This document shows, one piece after another, positions 34,540 to 42,498 of a stretch of 64,000 bases of DNA. The notes beneath the pieces were generated by a model, which did not search any database, was not told the DNA's origin, and was given only the letters and a program-made list of their open reading frames with translations. Position numbers and translations under genes: made by a program. Each line of letters begins with the position of its first letter. Position 1 is the first letter of the stretch. Origin of the DNA: Bradyrhizobium sp. 4 (GTDB taxonomy: Bacteria > Pseudomonadota > Alphaproteobacteria > Rhizobiales > Xanthobacteraceae); assembly GCF_023100905.1 (NCBI RefSeq), contig NZ_CP064686.1, positions 2,170,001 to 2,234,000 on the forward strand, given 5' to 3'.

Positions 34540-34610
34540 GTCCGTTGTTGGCCCATAGCTGACCTGCCCCGCGCAGCCGGTCCATGACCGCTTGCGACCC
34601 TTAGCGGACC
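34540..34610 (-). repeat. Intergenic repeat family, copy 5 (type A, inverted)
   Basis: Read on the minus strand: GGTCCGCTAAGGGTCGCAAG, then CGGTCATGGACCGGC, then GGGCAGGTCAGCTATGGGCC. It lies between the unknown secreted protein and the L,D-transpeptidase. Confidence 0.75.
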
Positions 34611-34707
34611 TCGCGCCGCTTGGCTCAGGTGCGGACATCAAGTTGTCGTCGGACAATTCCAGCGGGTTGCGCAGCGACATCGTATGTTGGTGGGTCGCGC
34701 CGCCGCG

Positions 34708-35880
34708 TCAATGCGTTACCACGATGAAATCCGTGTCTTTTCCTGTCTCCTGGCTAATTCCGTTGTCGGAAACAATCAACGAAGAGGCCGGCGTCAGGAG
34801 TTCAGAAATCTTCTCAACCGTATCCTGGGGCATTTCGATACGATTGAGCGCAGCGTTGGCTTTGTCGGGTAATGGTTCCGGCGCGGTTTGCTTCGCGGGC
34901 GCTTCTCGCCGTTTCGTGGCAGCTTCGGACATACGGGGCAATTCCTCTGGAATCGACACGACGCTCCAGCGAATAGCCGTCCCCTCGTTCTGGAATTCCA
35001 TTGCGGTAAACACGTGCGTTCCCAGCGGCTCCTCCGGATTGTCGATCTTGACCGGGACATCAAACAACGGCGTGAAGCCCTGACGCACGAACAGCTTGCT
35101 CAACTTGCGACTGACGAAGATGGAGATCGGGACGATCTTTTTGGGCACGCTTGCAGCGGGAGCCGAGCCCGGCTCCTGGAGACTGGCGGCTTCTGGAGTC
35201 TCGGCGTTTGACACCACTGATCCCTGCGTTGCCGCGGCTGCACCGATGCTCTTGGTTGCGACGGTGGCACTCTGGAATTCGGACGAACCGGACGCGGCTT
35301 TCGGTTGAAAAAGATGCGGATTGGTTATCTCGACCGGCTGGGCATCACCATGCGCAATGATCACGCGCGTGCCGCGCTTCGTGAGATGCCAGAGTCGAAC
35401 GGCAAAATCATCTTTCAAACGGATGCAGCCGTGTGACGCTGGATGCCCAGGCACGACACCGGCGTGCAACGCTATCCCTGACCAGGTGATGCGTTGCATG
35501 TAGGGCATGGGGGCGGCGCTATAAATATTTGAACGGTGCCATCGTTGTTTGCTGATGACGCTGAAGACGCCGAGGGGCGTCGGATGCCCTTCCATTCCCG
35601 TGGACACCGAAGAGCGTGCAATCAGCGCCCCGTTGTCAAAAAGCGAGACCCGTTGGTCTGCTATCGAGATGATGATCTGGAGCGGGCCCTTCGGAAGGGG
35701 CTCGGGCCGAACGCTCTTCGCCGTTTCAGAGTTTGTCTGCCGATGGTGGTGCTTGTCTTTGTACGGAGCGTATTGGCTTCGCCAGAACGTGTGTTGGGGT
35801 CCAAACAGAAATTGAGCGTGTGCGATCCCCGCAGGGAGCATGAAAATGGCGAATACAGCGATTGATATCGCACGCTGCAT
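34708..35880 (-). CDS. L,D-transpeptidase (YkuD family)
   Basis: A 390-residue exported enzyme starting MQRAISIAVFAIFMLPAGIA, with a signal cleaved near HAQ; the frame is open upstream, but AAGGAATTACCAGCA supports this ATG. The YkuD domain occupies about residues 65-180, with the active-site motif ALHAGVVPGHPASHGCIRL (His139, Cys152). It should form or remodel 3-3 cross-links in peptidoglycan or attach proteins to it. The region 245-315 (ISIFVSRKLSKLFVRQGFTP, then LGTHVFTAMEF) looks like a second, degenerate YkuD-type segment without a catalytic Cys. It is divergent from a lytic transglycosylase gene. Confidence 0.9.
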   Translation of the reverse strand: MQRAISIAVFAIFMLPAGIAHAQFLFGPQHTFWRSQYAPYKDKHHHRQTNSETAKSVRPEPLPKGPLQIIISIADQRVSLFDNGALIARSSVSTGMEGHPTPLGVFSVISKQRWHRSNIYSAAPMPYMQRITWSGIALHAGVVPGHPASHGCIRLKDDFAVRLWHLTKRGTRVIIAHGDAQPVEITNPHLFQPKAASGSSEFQSATVATKSIGAAAATQGSVVSNAETPEAASLQEPGSAPAASVPKKIVPISIFVSRKLSKLFVRQGFTPLFDVPVKIDNPEEPLGTHVFTAMEFQNEGTAIRWSVVSIPEELPRMSEAATKRREAPAKQTAPEPLPDKANAALNRIEMPQDTVEKISELLTPASSLIVSDNGISQETGKDTDFIVVTH

Positions 35881-36237
35881 TGCTGGTAATTCCTTAACGA
35901 ACATCGCCCGGTCCCATAGGCGCGGTTCCATCGTTTCGAGACGATGCGCGAAGCCGAAGCCTGATGCGTCATTCTGACAGCGCACCAAGCCTCTCCTCCA
36001 AATCCGGTCGCAGTGGGTCGAAAATTGGACCGAGCTCACAATTAGCGTGGGAGTTGCCGCTGGAGACGGGCGCGATTGCTTGTGATCGACGCGTTGCAAT
36101 GGGGCAACACGTTTTAGAAAAATCGACGAGTGGCCGTTTGTGCCATTGCGCGACCCACATTGATCCCAAGAATGAGCCTCTTCGCATGCTTGGCTTTTCT
36201 ACACGGCTCCGGTGGAGCCTATGGGGGCGACGGCATC
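35881..36237. other. Divergent spacer between two cell-wall genes
   Basis: 357 bases with no convincing gene. It must contain both promoters of the L,D-transpeptidase and the lytic transglycosylase. Frames crossing it are short and not protein-like. Confidence 0.5.
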
Positions 36238-37377
36238 ATGAACCCGCGGCGACTTACGATAGTGGCGCCGACGTTTTGCGGAACGGTCGTTCTCGCGGGG
36301 TGGATCGTTGGCTGGCTGGCCGGCTTCGGTCCGGCCGGCTCCGAGAACGCCCGCGCAGTGACAGTCCAGGACCGCGCAGCATCTCTCGCCGCCACCGCGA
36401 GGCTCCCGGATGAACCGCAGGCAATCGCAATGGGCAACACCGGACCCGCGGACGCCGCTGTCGCTAGCGCCGAAGTGGCGATAGCCGCGGAGCCCGCGGC
36501 GGGGACGGCCACCGACACGACGGCGGCCTCGGATAAATCGGAATCGATCGTCGTGGCCGCGTTGCCCGGTCCGTCGCAAACGCTGTCGGCCGATTTACCG
36601 CCTGCGCAGGATTCGGTGGACTTGGGCCACCACGATGTCGCCCAGCCGGCGCCGACCACGTGCGGTGCATCCGGCGGTGCCTCCAGCACGGGGCCGCGGG
36701 ATTTCCGGTATCTCATTTGTTATGTCTGGTCCGAACTGCCGCCTGCCGAGAAGCCGGCGGCGATCGTCTTGCGTTCGTTCAAGGACATCCCGGTCGGGAC
36801 GCCGGTGGAAGAGATCAAGCGCGCGTCCGACGCTTTCGGTCTGGATTTCACTTTCATGAAGGCCGTGGCCAAGGTCGAGTCCGGTTTCGACCCCAAGCAG
36901 CGCACCGGGTCGTATATCGGGCTGTTCCAGCTGAGCAAATACGAGTTCGGAAAATTCGGCTCCGGAGACATTCTTAATCCCCGCGATAATGCCGTTGCGG
37001 CAGCCTACAAGGTCATCACGGAAGGCATTCTATTCCAGTGGGTGACGCACAGAAAGCCGGACTTGAACGATCTCTACCTGATCCATCAACAGGGCTGGGA
37101 AGGCGCCGCGGAGCACCTCAGCCAACCCAATCGCATCGCCTGGAAATCGATGTGCGCCACTGGCGAAGGCCGGGAGAAGGGCGAAAAATGGTGCAGGCGC
37201 GCGATCTGGGGCAATACGCTTCCGGCCGTCAAAGAGGCGTGGAAATCCGTGGAGAAGCTGACGTCGGAAGCGTTCGTCGGAATGTGGCGCGAGCGGGTTG
37301 CTCATTTCCAATCGAAATACATGGGCACCGCGACCGCCGACGCCGAGCGGGCGCAGGCGCCAGTGAATGTCCGTTGA
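36238..37377 (+). CDS. Lytic transglycosylase-like protein
   Basis: From ATG 36238 (MNPRRLTIVAPTFCGTVVLA) the protein has 379 residues: a membrane anchor at about 6-29, an Ala/Ser/Asp-rich linker to about residue 150, then a lysozyme-like domain. The catalytic Glu is about residue 214 in AVAKVESGFDPKQRTGSYIG, followed by GLFQLSKYEFGKFGSGDILN and the helical NAVAAAYKVI. It should cleave glycan strands next to the inner membrane. Four cysteines in the domain may form disulfides. It is divergent from the L,D-transpeptidase gene, so the pair may remodel the wall together. An upstream in-frame start would add 36 residues without clear meaning. Confidence 0.85.
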   Translation: MNPRRLTIVAPTFCGTVVLAGWIVGWLAGFGPAGSENARAVTVQDRAASLAATARLPDEPQAIAMGNTGPADAAVASAEVAIAAEPAAGTATDTTAASDKSESIVVAALPGPSQTLSADLPPAQDSVDLGHHDVAQPAPTTCGASGGASSTGPRDFRYLICYVWSELPPAEKPAAIVLRSFKDIPVGTPVEEIKRASDAFGLDFTFMKAVAKVESGFDPKQRTGSYIGLFQLSKYEFGKFGSGDILNPRDNAVAAAYKVITEGILFQWVTHRKPDLNDLYLIHQQGWEGAAEHLSQPNRIAWKSMCATGEGREKGEKWCRRAIWGNTLPAVKEAWKSVEKLTSEAFVGMWRERVAHFQSKYMGTATADAERAQAPVNVR

Positions 37378-37507
37378 GTGGTTAGCAGGAGTTGCCGCAC
37401 CCGCGGGCGAGCGGGGCTTCACCGTCGCCGGTCGCGCGGATGCACTTTACATCGTCAACGACGCGCTCGGGTCGTTCTTGCTGCTAGCGAGGCCATCGAT
37501 CAGGTGC

Positions 37508-37616
37508 TGATGTCTGCTTGTGGCCCGAAGGCTAAGTGTCCGGCACGCCGGCAGCTAGGCCCATAGCGGACATCGAGAATACGCGGGCAGATCGACGCGA
37601 ATGACCCGAAGCGGAG
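37508..37616. repeat. Intergenic repeat family, type C copy
   Basis: Contains GATGTCTGCTTGTGGCCCGA, GCCGGCAGCTAGGCCCATAG, CGGACATC and ATGACCCGAAGCGGAG. Read in reverse, the last gives CTCCGCTTCGGGTCAT, the same left end as type B. I recall this unit as frequent in Bradyrhizobium genomes, but copy number needs a search. Confidence 0.6.
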
Positions 37617-37632
37617 CACCTTGAAAGTGAAG

Positions 37633-37983
37633 TCAAGTCATGATTCCGGGCATGAAGCATCGGACGCGCGGATGGCCGTCTATGTAATGCCTCCAGACCA
37701 TTGTACGGCCGAAGCGGTTTGGTTCTGTGACAACCGCACCGTCAGGTACGAGCACCCATTCGCCGTCGATGAGGACGCGGTAACGGCCCCGACTGGACTC
37801 CCAATCGGCATCGGACACTATGTATCCGTCGGCATCGGTACAGCACTTTCCAAATTCGCTCTGCAAGCTTTCGAACCAAGACTTCAGCGGAGAATGGTCG
37901 TATCGGCCATCGTCGCGCGCAAGGACCGGCGTCAGTAGCAACGCTGACCCCAGCAACGATGCCGCAAGTTTCGCTGGAAACAT
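37633..37983 (-). CDS. Small secreted protein of unknown function
   Basis: 116 residues from MFPAKLAASLLGSALLLTPV (ATG 37983, preceded by CGCGGAGGCAAACAG), with a signal peptide cut near VLA at residue 22. The mature part has two cysteines close together (KCC) near residue 46 and one near the end (VRCFMPG), and a basic strand-rich core (YRVLIDGEWVLVPDGAVVTE). I do not recognise a family. It stands alone between a repeat and a 419-base gap. Confidence 0.65.
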   Translation of the reverse strand: MFPAKLAASLLGSALLLTPVLARDDGRYDHSPLKSWFESLQSEFGKCCTDADGYIVSDADWESSRGRYRVLIDGEWVLVPDGAVVTEPNRFGRTMVWRHYIDGHPRVRCFMPGIMT

Positions 37984-38402
37984 CTGTTTGCCTCCGCGAT
38001 ATTCGCCCGCCGATCCGCTGGCTTGGTGCGGCTTAGGCTGGCAACCCGGAAACCAAGTCCGTTGCAACTGCCGCTGACGAGTGACGACAGCTACGATCGC
38101 TCGATGCTGTGATGGGACAGTTCATTCCCATCCCCACTGACGTGAGTCCGGAAGTTCGAGCGAAGGTTCAAATACGACAACGCTTCAACTAAAGGTCAGT
38201 GCAGCTGCTTCTTTGGCCTAGCCTGCCCTTAGCCGACCTCCAGGCTGGCGCCGAGCTTGTCGCTCATGACGGCGTAGCCGACCAAAGCCCTTACAGACTT
38301 AAGGAAATGACCCACGGTGGAAGTCTGCAGGGCATCTGTTGCGGGTCTCTGCAAGCGTGTTCGTCAACAACGATTGCGATCTACGTTGGTCGCCCGCAAC
38401 GT
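37984..38402. other. 419-base spacer, no firm gene
   Basis: A 26-codon rightward frame at 38112-38192 (MGQFIPIPTDVSPEVRAKVQ) and a leftward piece near 38230-38330 (HFLKSVRALVGYAVM) look protein-like, but neither has a good ribosome-binding site. They may be remains of older genes. Confidence 0.4.
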
Positions 38403-38684
38403 CTATTCGGCAACTCGCGACAGCTCCGCAAGGAGCTTCAACGCATCATCCAGCACGGCCTGGTCCTGCGTTCGTTCAGCGACCGCATCACGCGTGAATG
38501 CGCCATGCGTTCGCGCATTCTGATTTCCCTTCGGCGCGCCTGTTCTCCGTGCGCCGCCGTGCATGCGGCAGCGGACCTTGCCGTGCACGGCCGGCGCGCG
38601 GCAGGTGGTGCCGTTTCGCGTTTCGGCGCCACAGCGCGGGCTCGTCCACATCGCACGCGTGTTGCGAATGTGGTCGCCGCTCAT
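38403..38684 (-). CDS. HGG-motif small protein
   Basis: 93 residues starting MSGDHIRNTRAMWTSPRCGA (ATG 38684 with AAGGCAG upstream). Three cysteines (RCGAET, TTCRAP, RCRMHGG) are followed by HGGARRTGAPKGNQNARTHG, an HGG...G(A/S)P(R/K)GNxNA(L/R)xHG motif that recurs in many phage and rhizobial proteins. The cysteines and histidines could form a zinc finger. The next part (FTRDAVAERTQDQAVLDDAL) is helical. Its ATG overlaps the stop of the preceding gene in ATGA, so the two are translated together. The role is not known; a phage origin is likely. Confidence 0.7.
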   Translation of the reverse strand: MSGDHIRNTRAMWTSPRCGAETRNGTTCRAPAVHGKVRCRMHGGARRTGAPKGNQNARTHGAFTRDAVAERTQDQAVLDDALKLLAELSRVAE

Positions 38685-39337
38685 GCATTGCTGCCTTGCC
38701 TGGATTCGGCCTGTTCGCACGCGCCGGCCTCACGCGGCGGGACCAGTCCTGCGGCTGTCGCAACGTTCGGCTCCGCGACGATCAGGCTCGCGTGTTGCGT
38801 CACGTTGCCCACGATCGCCCTGCCGCCATCCTGCACCGACAAGTTCCGGACCGTGATCGCACGCTCGCCGTTGTTGCGGTGGCGGCTGAGTGCCTCGATC
38901 TGGCTTGCGAAGGTGCGGGCCAGCCGGGTCAGCGCGCGTGTGAGGCTCTCCTGCTGCGGAATGTCATCGGTGAGGGCGAGGCGGCAGGCGGAGCGCATCG
39001 CTGCCGCGTGAACCGACGCCATCTGCACCGCGAGCATGGCCTCGATCGAGTCCTTCGGCGCGATGCTCTTCACCAGCGAGATCATGAAGGCGAGATTGGC
39101 TTCATCGGGCTTGCGTCCAGTCATGCTGGCCTTCACCAATTGCTTGAGGAGGCCATGCAGCGCGTCGCGGTCGGCGGCGCCGAGCGCCTCGGCCAGCAGC
39201 CGTTCGCCGGCTTGCGGGTCGGCATGGAGGATCGCAATCCCCCGCTTGTAGAGCTTGATCCGCGGGCTCGCGTCGGGGCCGCTGCGATCGTTTGCCGCAA
39301 CCGGCAGCGTGCCGTGGTGTTTCGCAGATGTCGTCAT
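38681..39337 (-). CDS. Conserved hypothetical protein, partner of the HGG gene
   Basis: From ATG 39337 (MTTSAKHHGTLPVAANDRSG, with AAAGGACACAGCAC upstream) it has 218 residues. A mostly helical centre (EAMLAVQMASVHAAAMRSAC, then RALTRLARTFASQIEALSRH) is followed by a conserved-looking strand segment, KERAITV-like (ERAITVRNLSVQDGGRAIVG), then NVTQHASLIVAEP. I recall rhizobial proteins with the same GGxAIVGNV segment, usually beside an HGG-motif gene and unassigned. It might be a DNA- or terminase-associated protein of phage origin; that is inference. It is the first gene of a two-gene leftward operon. Confidence 0.7.
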   Translation of the reverse strand: MTTSAKHHGTLPVAANDRSGPDASPRIKLYKRGIAILHADPQAGERLLAEALGAADRDALHGLLKQLVKASMTGRKPDEANLAFMISLVKSIAPKDSIEAMLAVQMASVHAAAMRSACRLALTDDIPQQESLTRALTRLARTFASQIEALSRHRNNGERAITVRNLSVQDGGRAIVGNVTQHASLIVAEPNVATAAGLVPPREAGACEQAESRQGSNA

Positions 39338-39409
39338 GTGCTGTGTCCTTTGCTCGCGCGGGCTCATTGCGCGCGAAATCGATCGCTCGCTGCGCGCCTG
39401 TGGGATTTT

Positions 39410-39660
39410 TGAGATTTCGATGAAGGGCTTACGCGCAATCGCCGCGAGCCCCCCGTGGTCGGGCGGCGTGGACGCTGGCGATTGTTGCGATGGTGGCATT
39501 CTGCCAGTGTTTTGCCCGACGAGTCAAACGGCATTACGAAGCGCGCAATCCTCGTTCGTGCCAATCCGCGTTCGTGCAAGTCCTTGTTCTTGCAGTTGCC
39601 GGCTACTGTGCATGGGGTTGTTTTCGCATTTTTTGTTTCGGAGGGGCCCTGACTTGCCGC
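39410..39660. repeat. Possible conserved intergenic block (single copy here)
   Basis: The 437-base gap 39338-39774 has no gene. Its middle, from about GATGAAGGGCTTACGCGCAA to GTTTCGGAGGGGCCC, resembles a block I remember as recurring between Bradyrhizobium genes and often mis-called as coding. Within it CGTTCGTGC is repeated near 39555-39580. Only one copy is in this window, so the call rests on memory. Confidence 0.3.
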
Positions 39661-39774
39661 GCGACGGAATGCCGGCGCGCAAACGCGATTGCGAAATCCG
39701 GCGCGCCCGCTCATCATGATGTGCGAATGCGCTGCGTCATGCCAAAGCGCCGCGAGCGTCTGGGGAGAAAACGA

Positions 39775-40749
39775 ATGCAACGAACGCTTCGCCTGCTGGC
39801 GATCGTCGCCGGATTGTGCGTGACCACGCAGGCCTTCGCGCAGAAATATCCGGCGCGGCCTGTCAAGATCATGGTCGGCTTCAGCGCGGGCGGCCCGGTC
39901 GACGTCGTCGCGCGCATCGTCGCCGATCGATTGAGCAACAAGCTCGGACAAGCCTTCGTGGTCGAGAATCGCGCCGGCGCCAACGGCATGATCGCGGCTG
40001 AAGGCGTCGCGCATGCGGAAGGCGACGGCTACACGATGCTGGCCTGCAACTCCTCCACGATCACGCTCAACAAAACGCTCTTCAAGGACATCCGCTACGA
40101 TCCGGAAAAGGACTTCGCGCCGCTCACCACCGTCGTGTCGGCGCCGCTCGTGCTGGTGGTCAATCCGGAGAATCCCAAGACGGCCAACATCAACACCGTC
40201 GCCGATCTCGTCGCCGCGGCAAAGACTGCGCCCGGCGCGCTTGCCTACGGCTCGGGCGGCAACGGCAACCTCGCCCATCTCGCCATGGAGTTGCTCGGCC
40301 AGAAGGCCGGCGTCAAGATGATCCACGTGCCCTATCGCGGTGGTGCTGCGTCCGAGGTCGGCATCCTCGCGCAGGAGGTCCTGGCGGTGTTCGATCCCTT
40401 GTCCGCCGTGCCGCTGGTGAAGGCCGGCAAGCTGCGCGCGCTCGCGGTGTCCTCAGCCGAGCGGCTGCCGGCGCTGCCTGATGTGCCGACCGTCGCTGAA
40501 GCCGGCTATCCCGGTTTCGACATCTCGTTCTGGGTCGGCTTCTTCATGCCGAAGGCAACGCCCGCGCCGACCCTCGAGATGCTGCACCGGGAGATCATCG
40601 CCGCCGCCAACGATCCGGTGTTACGCGAGCGGCTGGAGACGCAGGGCGTGGTCAGCGTGCTCAGTCCGGCTGAGTATGCTGCGAAGATCGCCAAGGAGAC
40701 CAGGGAGCTCGCCGAAGTGGTGGCGGCGGCGAACATCAAGGCGGAGTAG
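39775..40749 (+). CDS. Tripartite tricarboxylate transporter-type binding protein (Bug/TctC family)
   Basis: A 324-residue secreted protein (signal cleaved near AFAQ, residue 22) of the Bug/TctC family. YPARPVKIMVGFSAGGPVDV opens the binding fold, and VPYRGGAASEVGILAQEVLA and VPTVAEAGYPGFDISFWVGF are family hallmarks. It binds a carboxylate in the periplasm. No TctA/TctB membrane partners are beside it, which is common for this greatly expanded family. GGGGAGAAAACGA precedes the ATG. Its end overlaps the converging NUDIX gene by 14 bases. Confidence 0.9.
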   Translation: MQRTLRLLAIVAGLCVTTQAFAQKYPARPVKIMVGFSAGGPVDVVARIVADRLSNKLGQAFVVENRAGANGMIAAEGVAHAEGDGYTMLACNSSTITLNKTLFKDIRYDPEKDFAPLTTVVSAPLVLVVNPENPKTANINTVADLVAAAKTAPGALAYGSGGNGNLAHLAMELLGQKAGVKMIHVPYRGGAASEVGILAQEVLAVFDPLSAVPLVKAGKLRALAVSSAERLPALPDVPTVAEAGYPGFDISFWVGFFMPKATPAPTLEMLHREIIAAANDPVLRERLETQGVVSVLSPAEYAAKIAKETRELAEVVAAANIKAE

Positions 40750-41221
40750 CGCGTCTGCTTGACGTGATGCCGGCCACCTGATCCAGCCGCTCGAGCAGCG
40801 GGCGTTGTCCTGCGTTGATCTTCTCGTGCGCTTCTGCGAGCGTGAACCATTCTGCACGGTCGACCTCAGGGAAGGTCTGGCGTTTGCCGCTGCGTGGCGG
40901 CCATTCCATCTCGAAAGTGTTGCTGCGAATGCTGCGCACGTCGAAGTCGAATTCGGCCGCGAACGCGGTGACGACCTTTCCGCCGCGCTGCTTGACTTGG
41001 CCAAGCGAAGTCAACGGCGTGGACAGCTCAAGTCCAAGCTCCTCGGCAAACTCCCGTCGCGCGGTGGTTTCTGCGTCTTCTTCGTCGGCATACTCGCCCT
41101 TCGGGATCGACCAGGCGCTGAGGTCCTTGTTGCGCCAGAACGGCCCGCCGGGATGAACGAGCAGGACCTCGATCTCCCCGCGCTTCCGATAGGCAACGAT
41201 CCCGGCACTTTTCGATGGCAT
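40736..41221 (-). CDS. NUDIX hydrolase
   Basis: 161 residues with a clear Nudix box at about residues 41-63: KGEYADEEDAETTARREF, then AEELGL, fitting GX5EX7REUXEEXGU. The start SAGIVAYRKRGEIEVLLVHP is the usual first strand. It should split a nucleoside diphosphate linked to another group, and could be a house-cleaning enzyme for damaged nucleotides or diadenosine polyphosphates. GxGxPKGE-type context (WSIPKGEY) suggests the Ap4A-like or MutT-like subgroup. It is convergent with the Bug/TctC gene and overlaps its stop. Confidence 0.92.
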   Translation of the reverse strand: MPSKSAGIVAYRKRGEIEVLLVHPGGPFWRNKDLSAWSIPKGEYADEEDAETTARREFAEELGLELSTPLTSLGQVKQRGGKVVTAFAAEFDFDVRSIRSNTFEMEWPPRSGKRQTFPEVDRAEWFTLAEAHEKINAGQRPLLERLDQVAGITSSRRATPP

Positions 41222-41323
41222 CGCAGGTTCCGTGCAGGCGGCGCATTCGCTCGGGAAAAAGTGGAACAGACGGTTTTAGCGCAGGTTAATAGCCAACGCT
41301 TTAACCGAACAAGGGAGTGACCC

Positions 41324-42448
41324 ATGATCCGCCTGTTGGCAACGACCGCCTTAGGCCTGGTGCTGGCGAACGCCGCCTTTGCGCAATCGCCAAACACCAA
41401 CACCAAATCCGAGCAGACGCCGCAATCCCAGTCCAATTCCACAGCTCCGTCCAACACGTCGCCGTCTGGCGCGGCACAAACGCAGCAGTCCACGTCGCAA
41501 CCGCAGCAATCATCAACGCCGGGAGCGTCGACACAGAATACCCAGGCGACCACTCCGTCTTCCGGGTCGGCCAATTCCGGCCCGGGGACCAACGCCACCA
41601 ACAGCGCGGACACGTCCTCCCGGCCGCCGAGCGGTACGGCAAACTCGAACACGGCCGGCAACCAGCCCGCCTCGCAGCAGAGCGCCAATCCGCCGGCGGC
41701 AAACTCGAACCAGACACAGGATCGCTCCAATCCTCCGGCGAACACTACCAATCAGGCGCAGCAGGCGCCCAGTGCATCTGGAACCAACCAGGCCCAGCAA
41801 TCGCCAAACACGCCGAGCAGCAATCAGGCGCAAGACCAGCGGACCGGTGCCAATTCACAGGCCGCCGCCCGCACTGACGTCAACCTCAACAAACAGCAGG
41901 AGACCAAGATCAGCGCGTCCATCTCCCATCTCAACGTGCGGCCGCTGACCAGCGTCAATTTCTCGCTCAACGTCGGCACGGTGGTGCCGCGCGATGTCCA
42001 GCTATCGACGCTGCCGCCCGATGTGGTCGAGATCGTGCCGCAATATCGCGGCTACAGCTTCGCGCTGGTGAAGGATGAGATCGTCGTGGTCGATCCGGCG
42101 ACATACAAGATCGTGACGGTGCTGCCGTACTCTGGACAATCCACGGCGACAACGACGACGACGCGCGAGCGCAGCGCCAGCAAGTTTTCGGATCGCGACC
42201 GCGAAGTGATCCGCAAGCATGCGAAGACCCGCACCGAGGGACGGAGCGAAGGACAGACCACCGGCAGCACTGCGCGATCCGAGATTCACGTCGGTGACCG
42301 CGTTCCCGAGAGTGTCGAGGTCGAGGAATTCCCGAGCACCGTCTACCGGGACGCGCCCGACCTGCGCGAGTACCGCTACATTCACCGCGATACGCGGACC
42401 TATGTCGTCGAGCCCGGCGAACGCCGCATCATCGAGGAGATCGACTAA
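41324..42448 (+). CDS. Secreted DUF1236 protein with long Q/N/S/P-rich region
   Basis: 374 residues: a signal peptide (1-20, ending AAFA), then a low-complexity stretch of about 165 residues rich in Ser, Asn, Gln, Pro and Thr, then two DUF1236-type segments. One lies near residues 195-275 (VNFSLNVGTVVPRDVQLSTL, then VVEIVPQYRGYSFALVKDEI), and a second shorter one near 320-370 (IHVGDRVPESVEVEEFPSTV, then YRYIHRDTRTYVVEP). The family is common in rhizobia and its members are thought to be periplasmic or envelope proteins of unknown role. AAGGGAGTGACCC gives a good ribosome-binding site. The disordered region may span the periplasm. Confidence 0.88.
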   Translation: MIRLLATTALGLVLANAAFAQSPNTNTKSEQTPQSQSNSTAPSNTSPSGAAQTQQSTSQPQQSSTPGASTQNTQATTPSSGSANSGPGTNATNSADTSSRPPSGTANSNTAGNQPASQQSANPPAANSNQTQDRSNPPANTTNQAQQAPSASGTNQAQQSPNTPSSNQAQDQRTGANSQAAARTDVNLNKQQETKISASISHLNVRPLTSVNFSLNVGTVVPRDVQLSTLPPDVVEIVPQYRGYSFALVKDEIVVVDPATYKIVTVLPYSGQSTATTTTTRERSASKFSDRDREVIRKHAKTRTEGRSEGQTTGSTARSEIHVGDRVPESVEVEEFPSTVYRDAPDLREYRYIHRDTRTYVVEPGERRIIEEID

Positions 42449-42462
42449 TCCACGGACCATCG

Positions 42463-42486
42463 GAAGCCGCTCCATCGAGCGGCTTC
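42463..42486. terminator. Bidirectional hairpin between converging genes
   Basis: GAAGCCGCTC, loop CATC, GAGCGGCTTC: ten perfect pairs located between the stop codons of the DUF1236 gene (rightward) and the lytic transglycosylase gene (leftward). It can serve both. Confidence 0.7.
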
Positions 42487-42498
42487 TGGATTTGCGCA

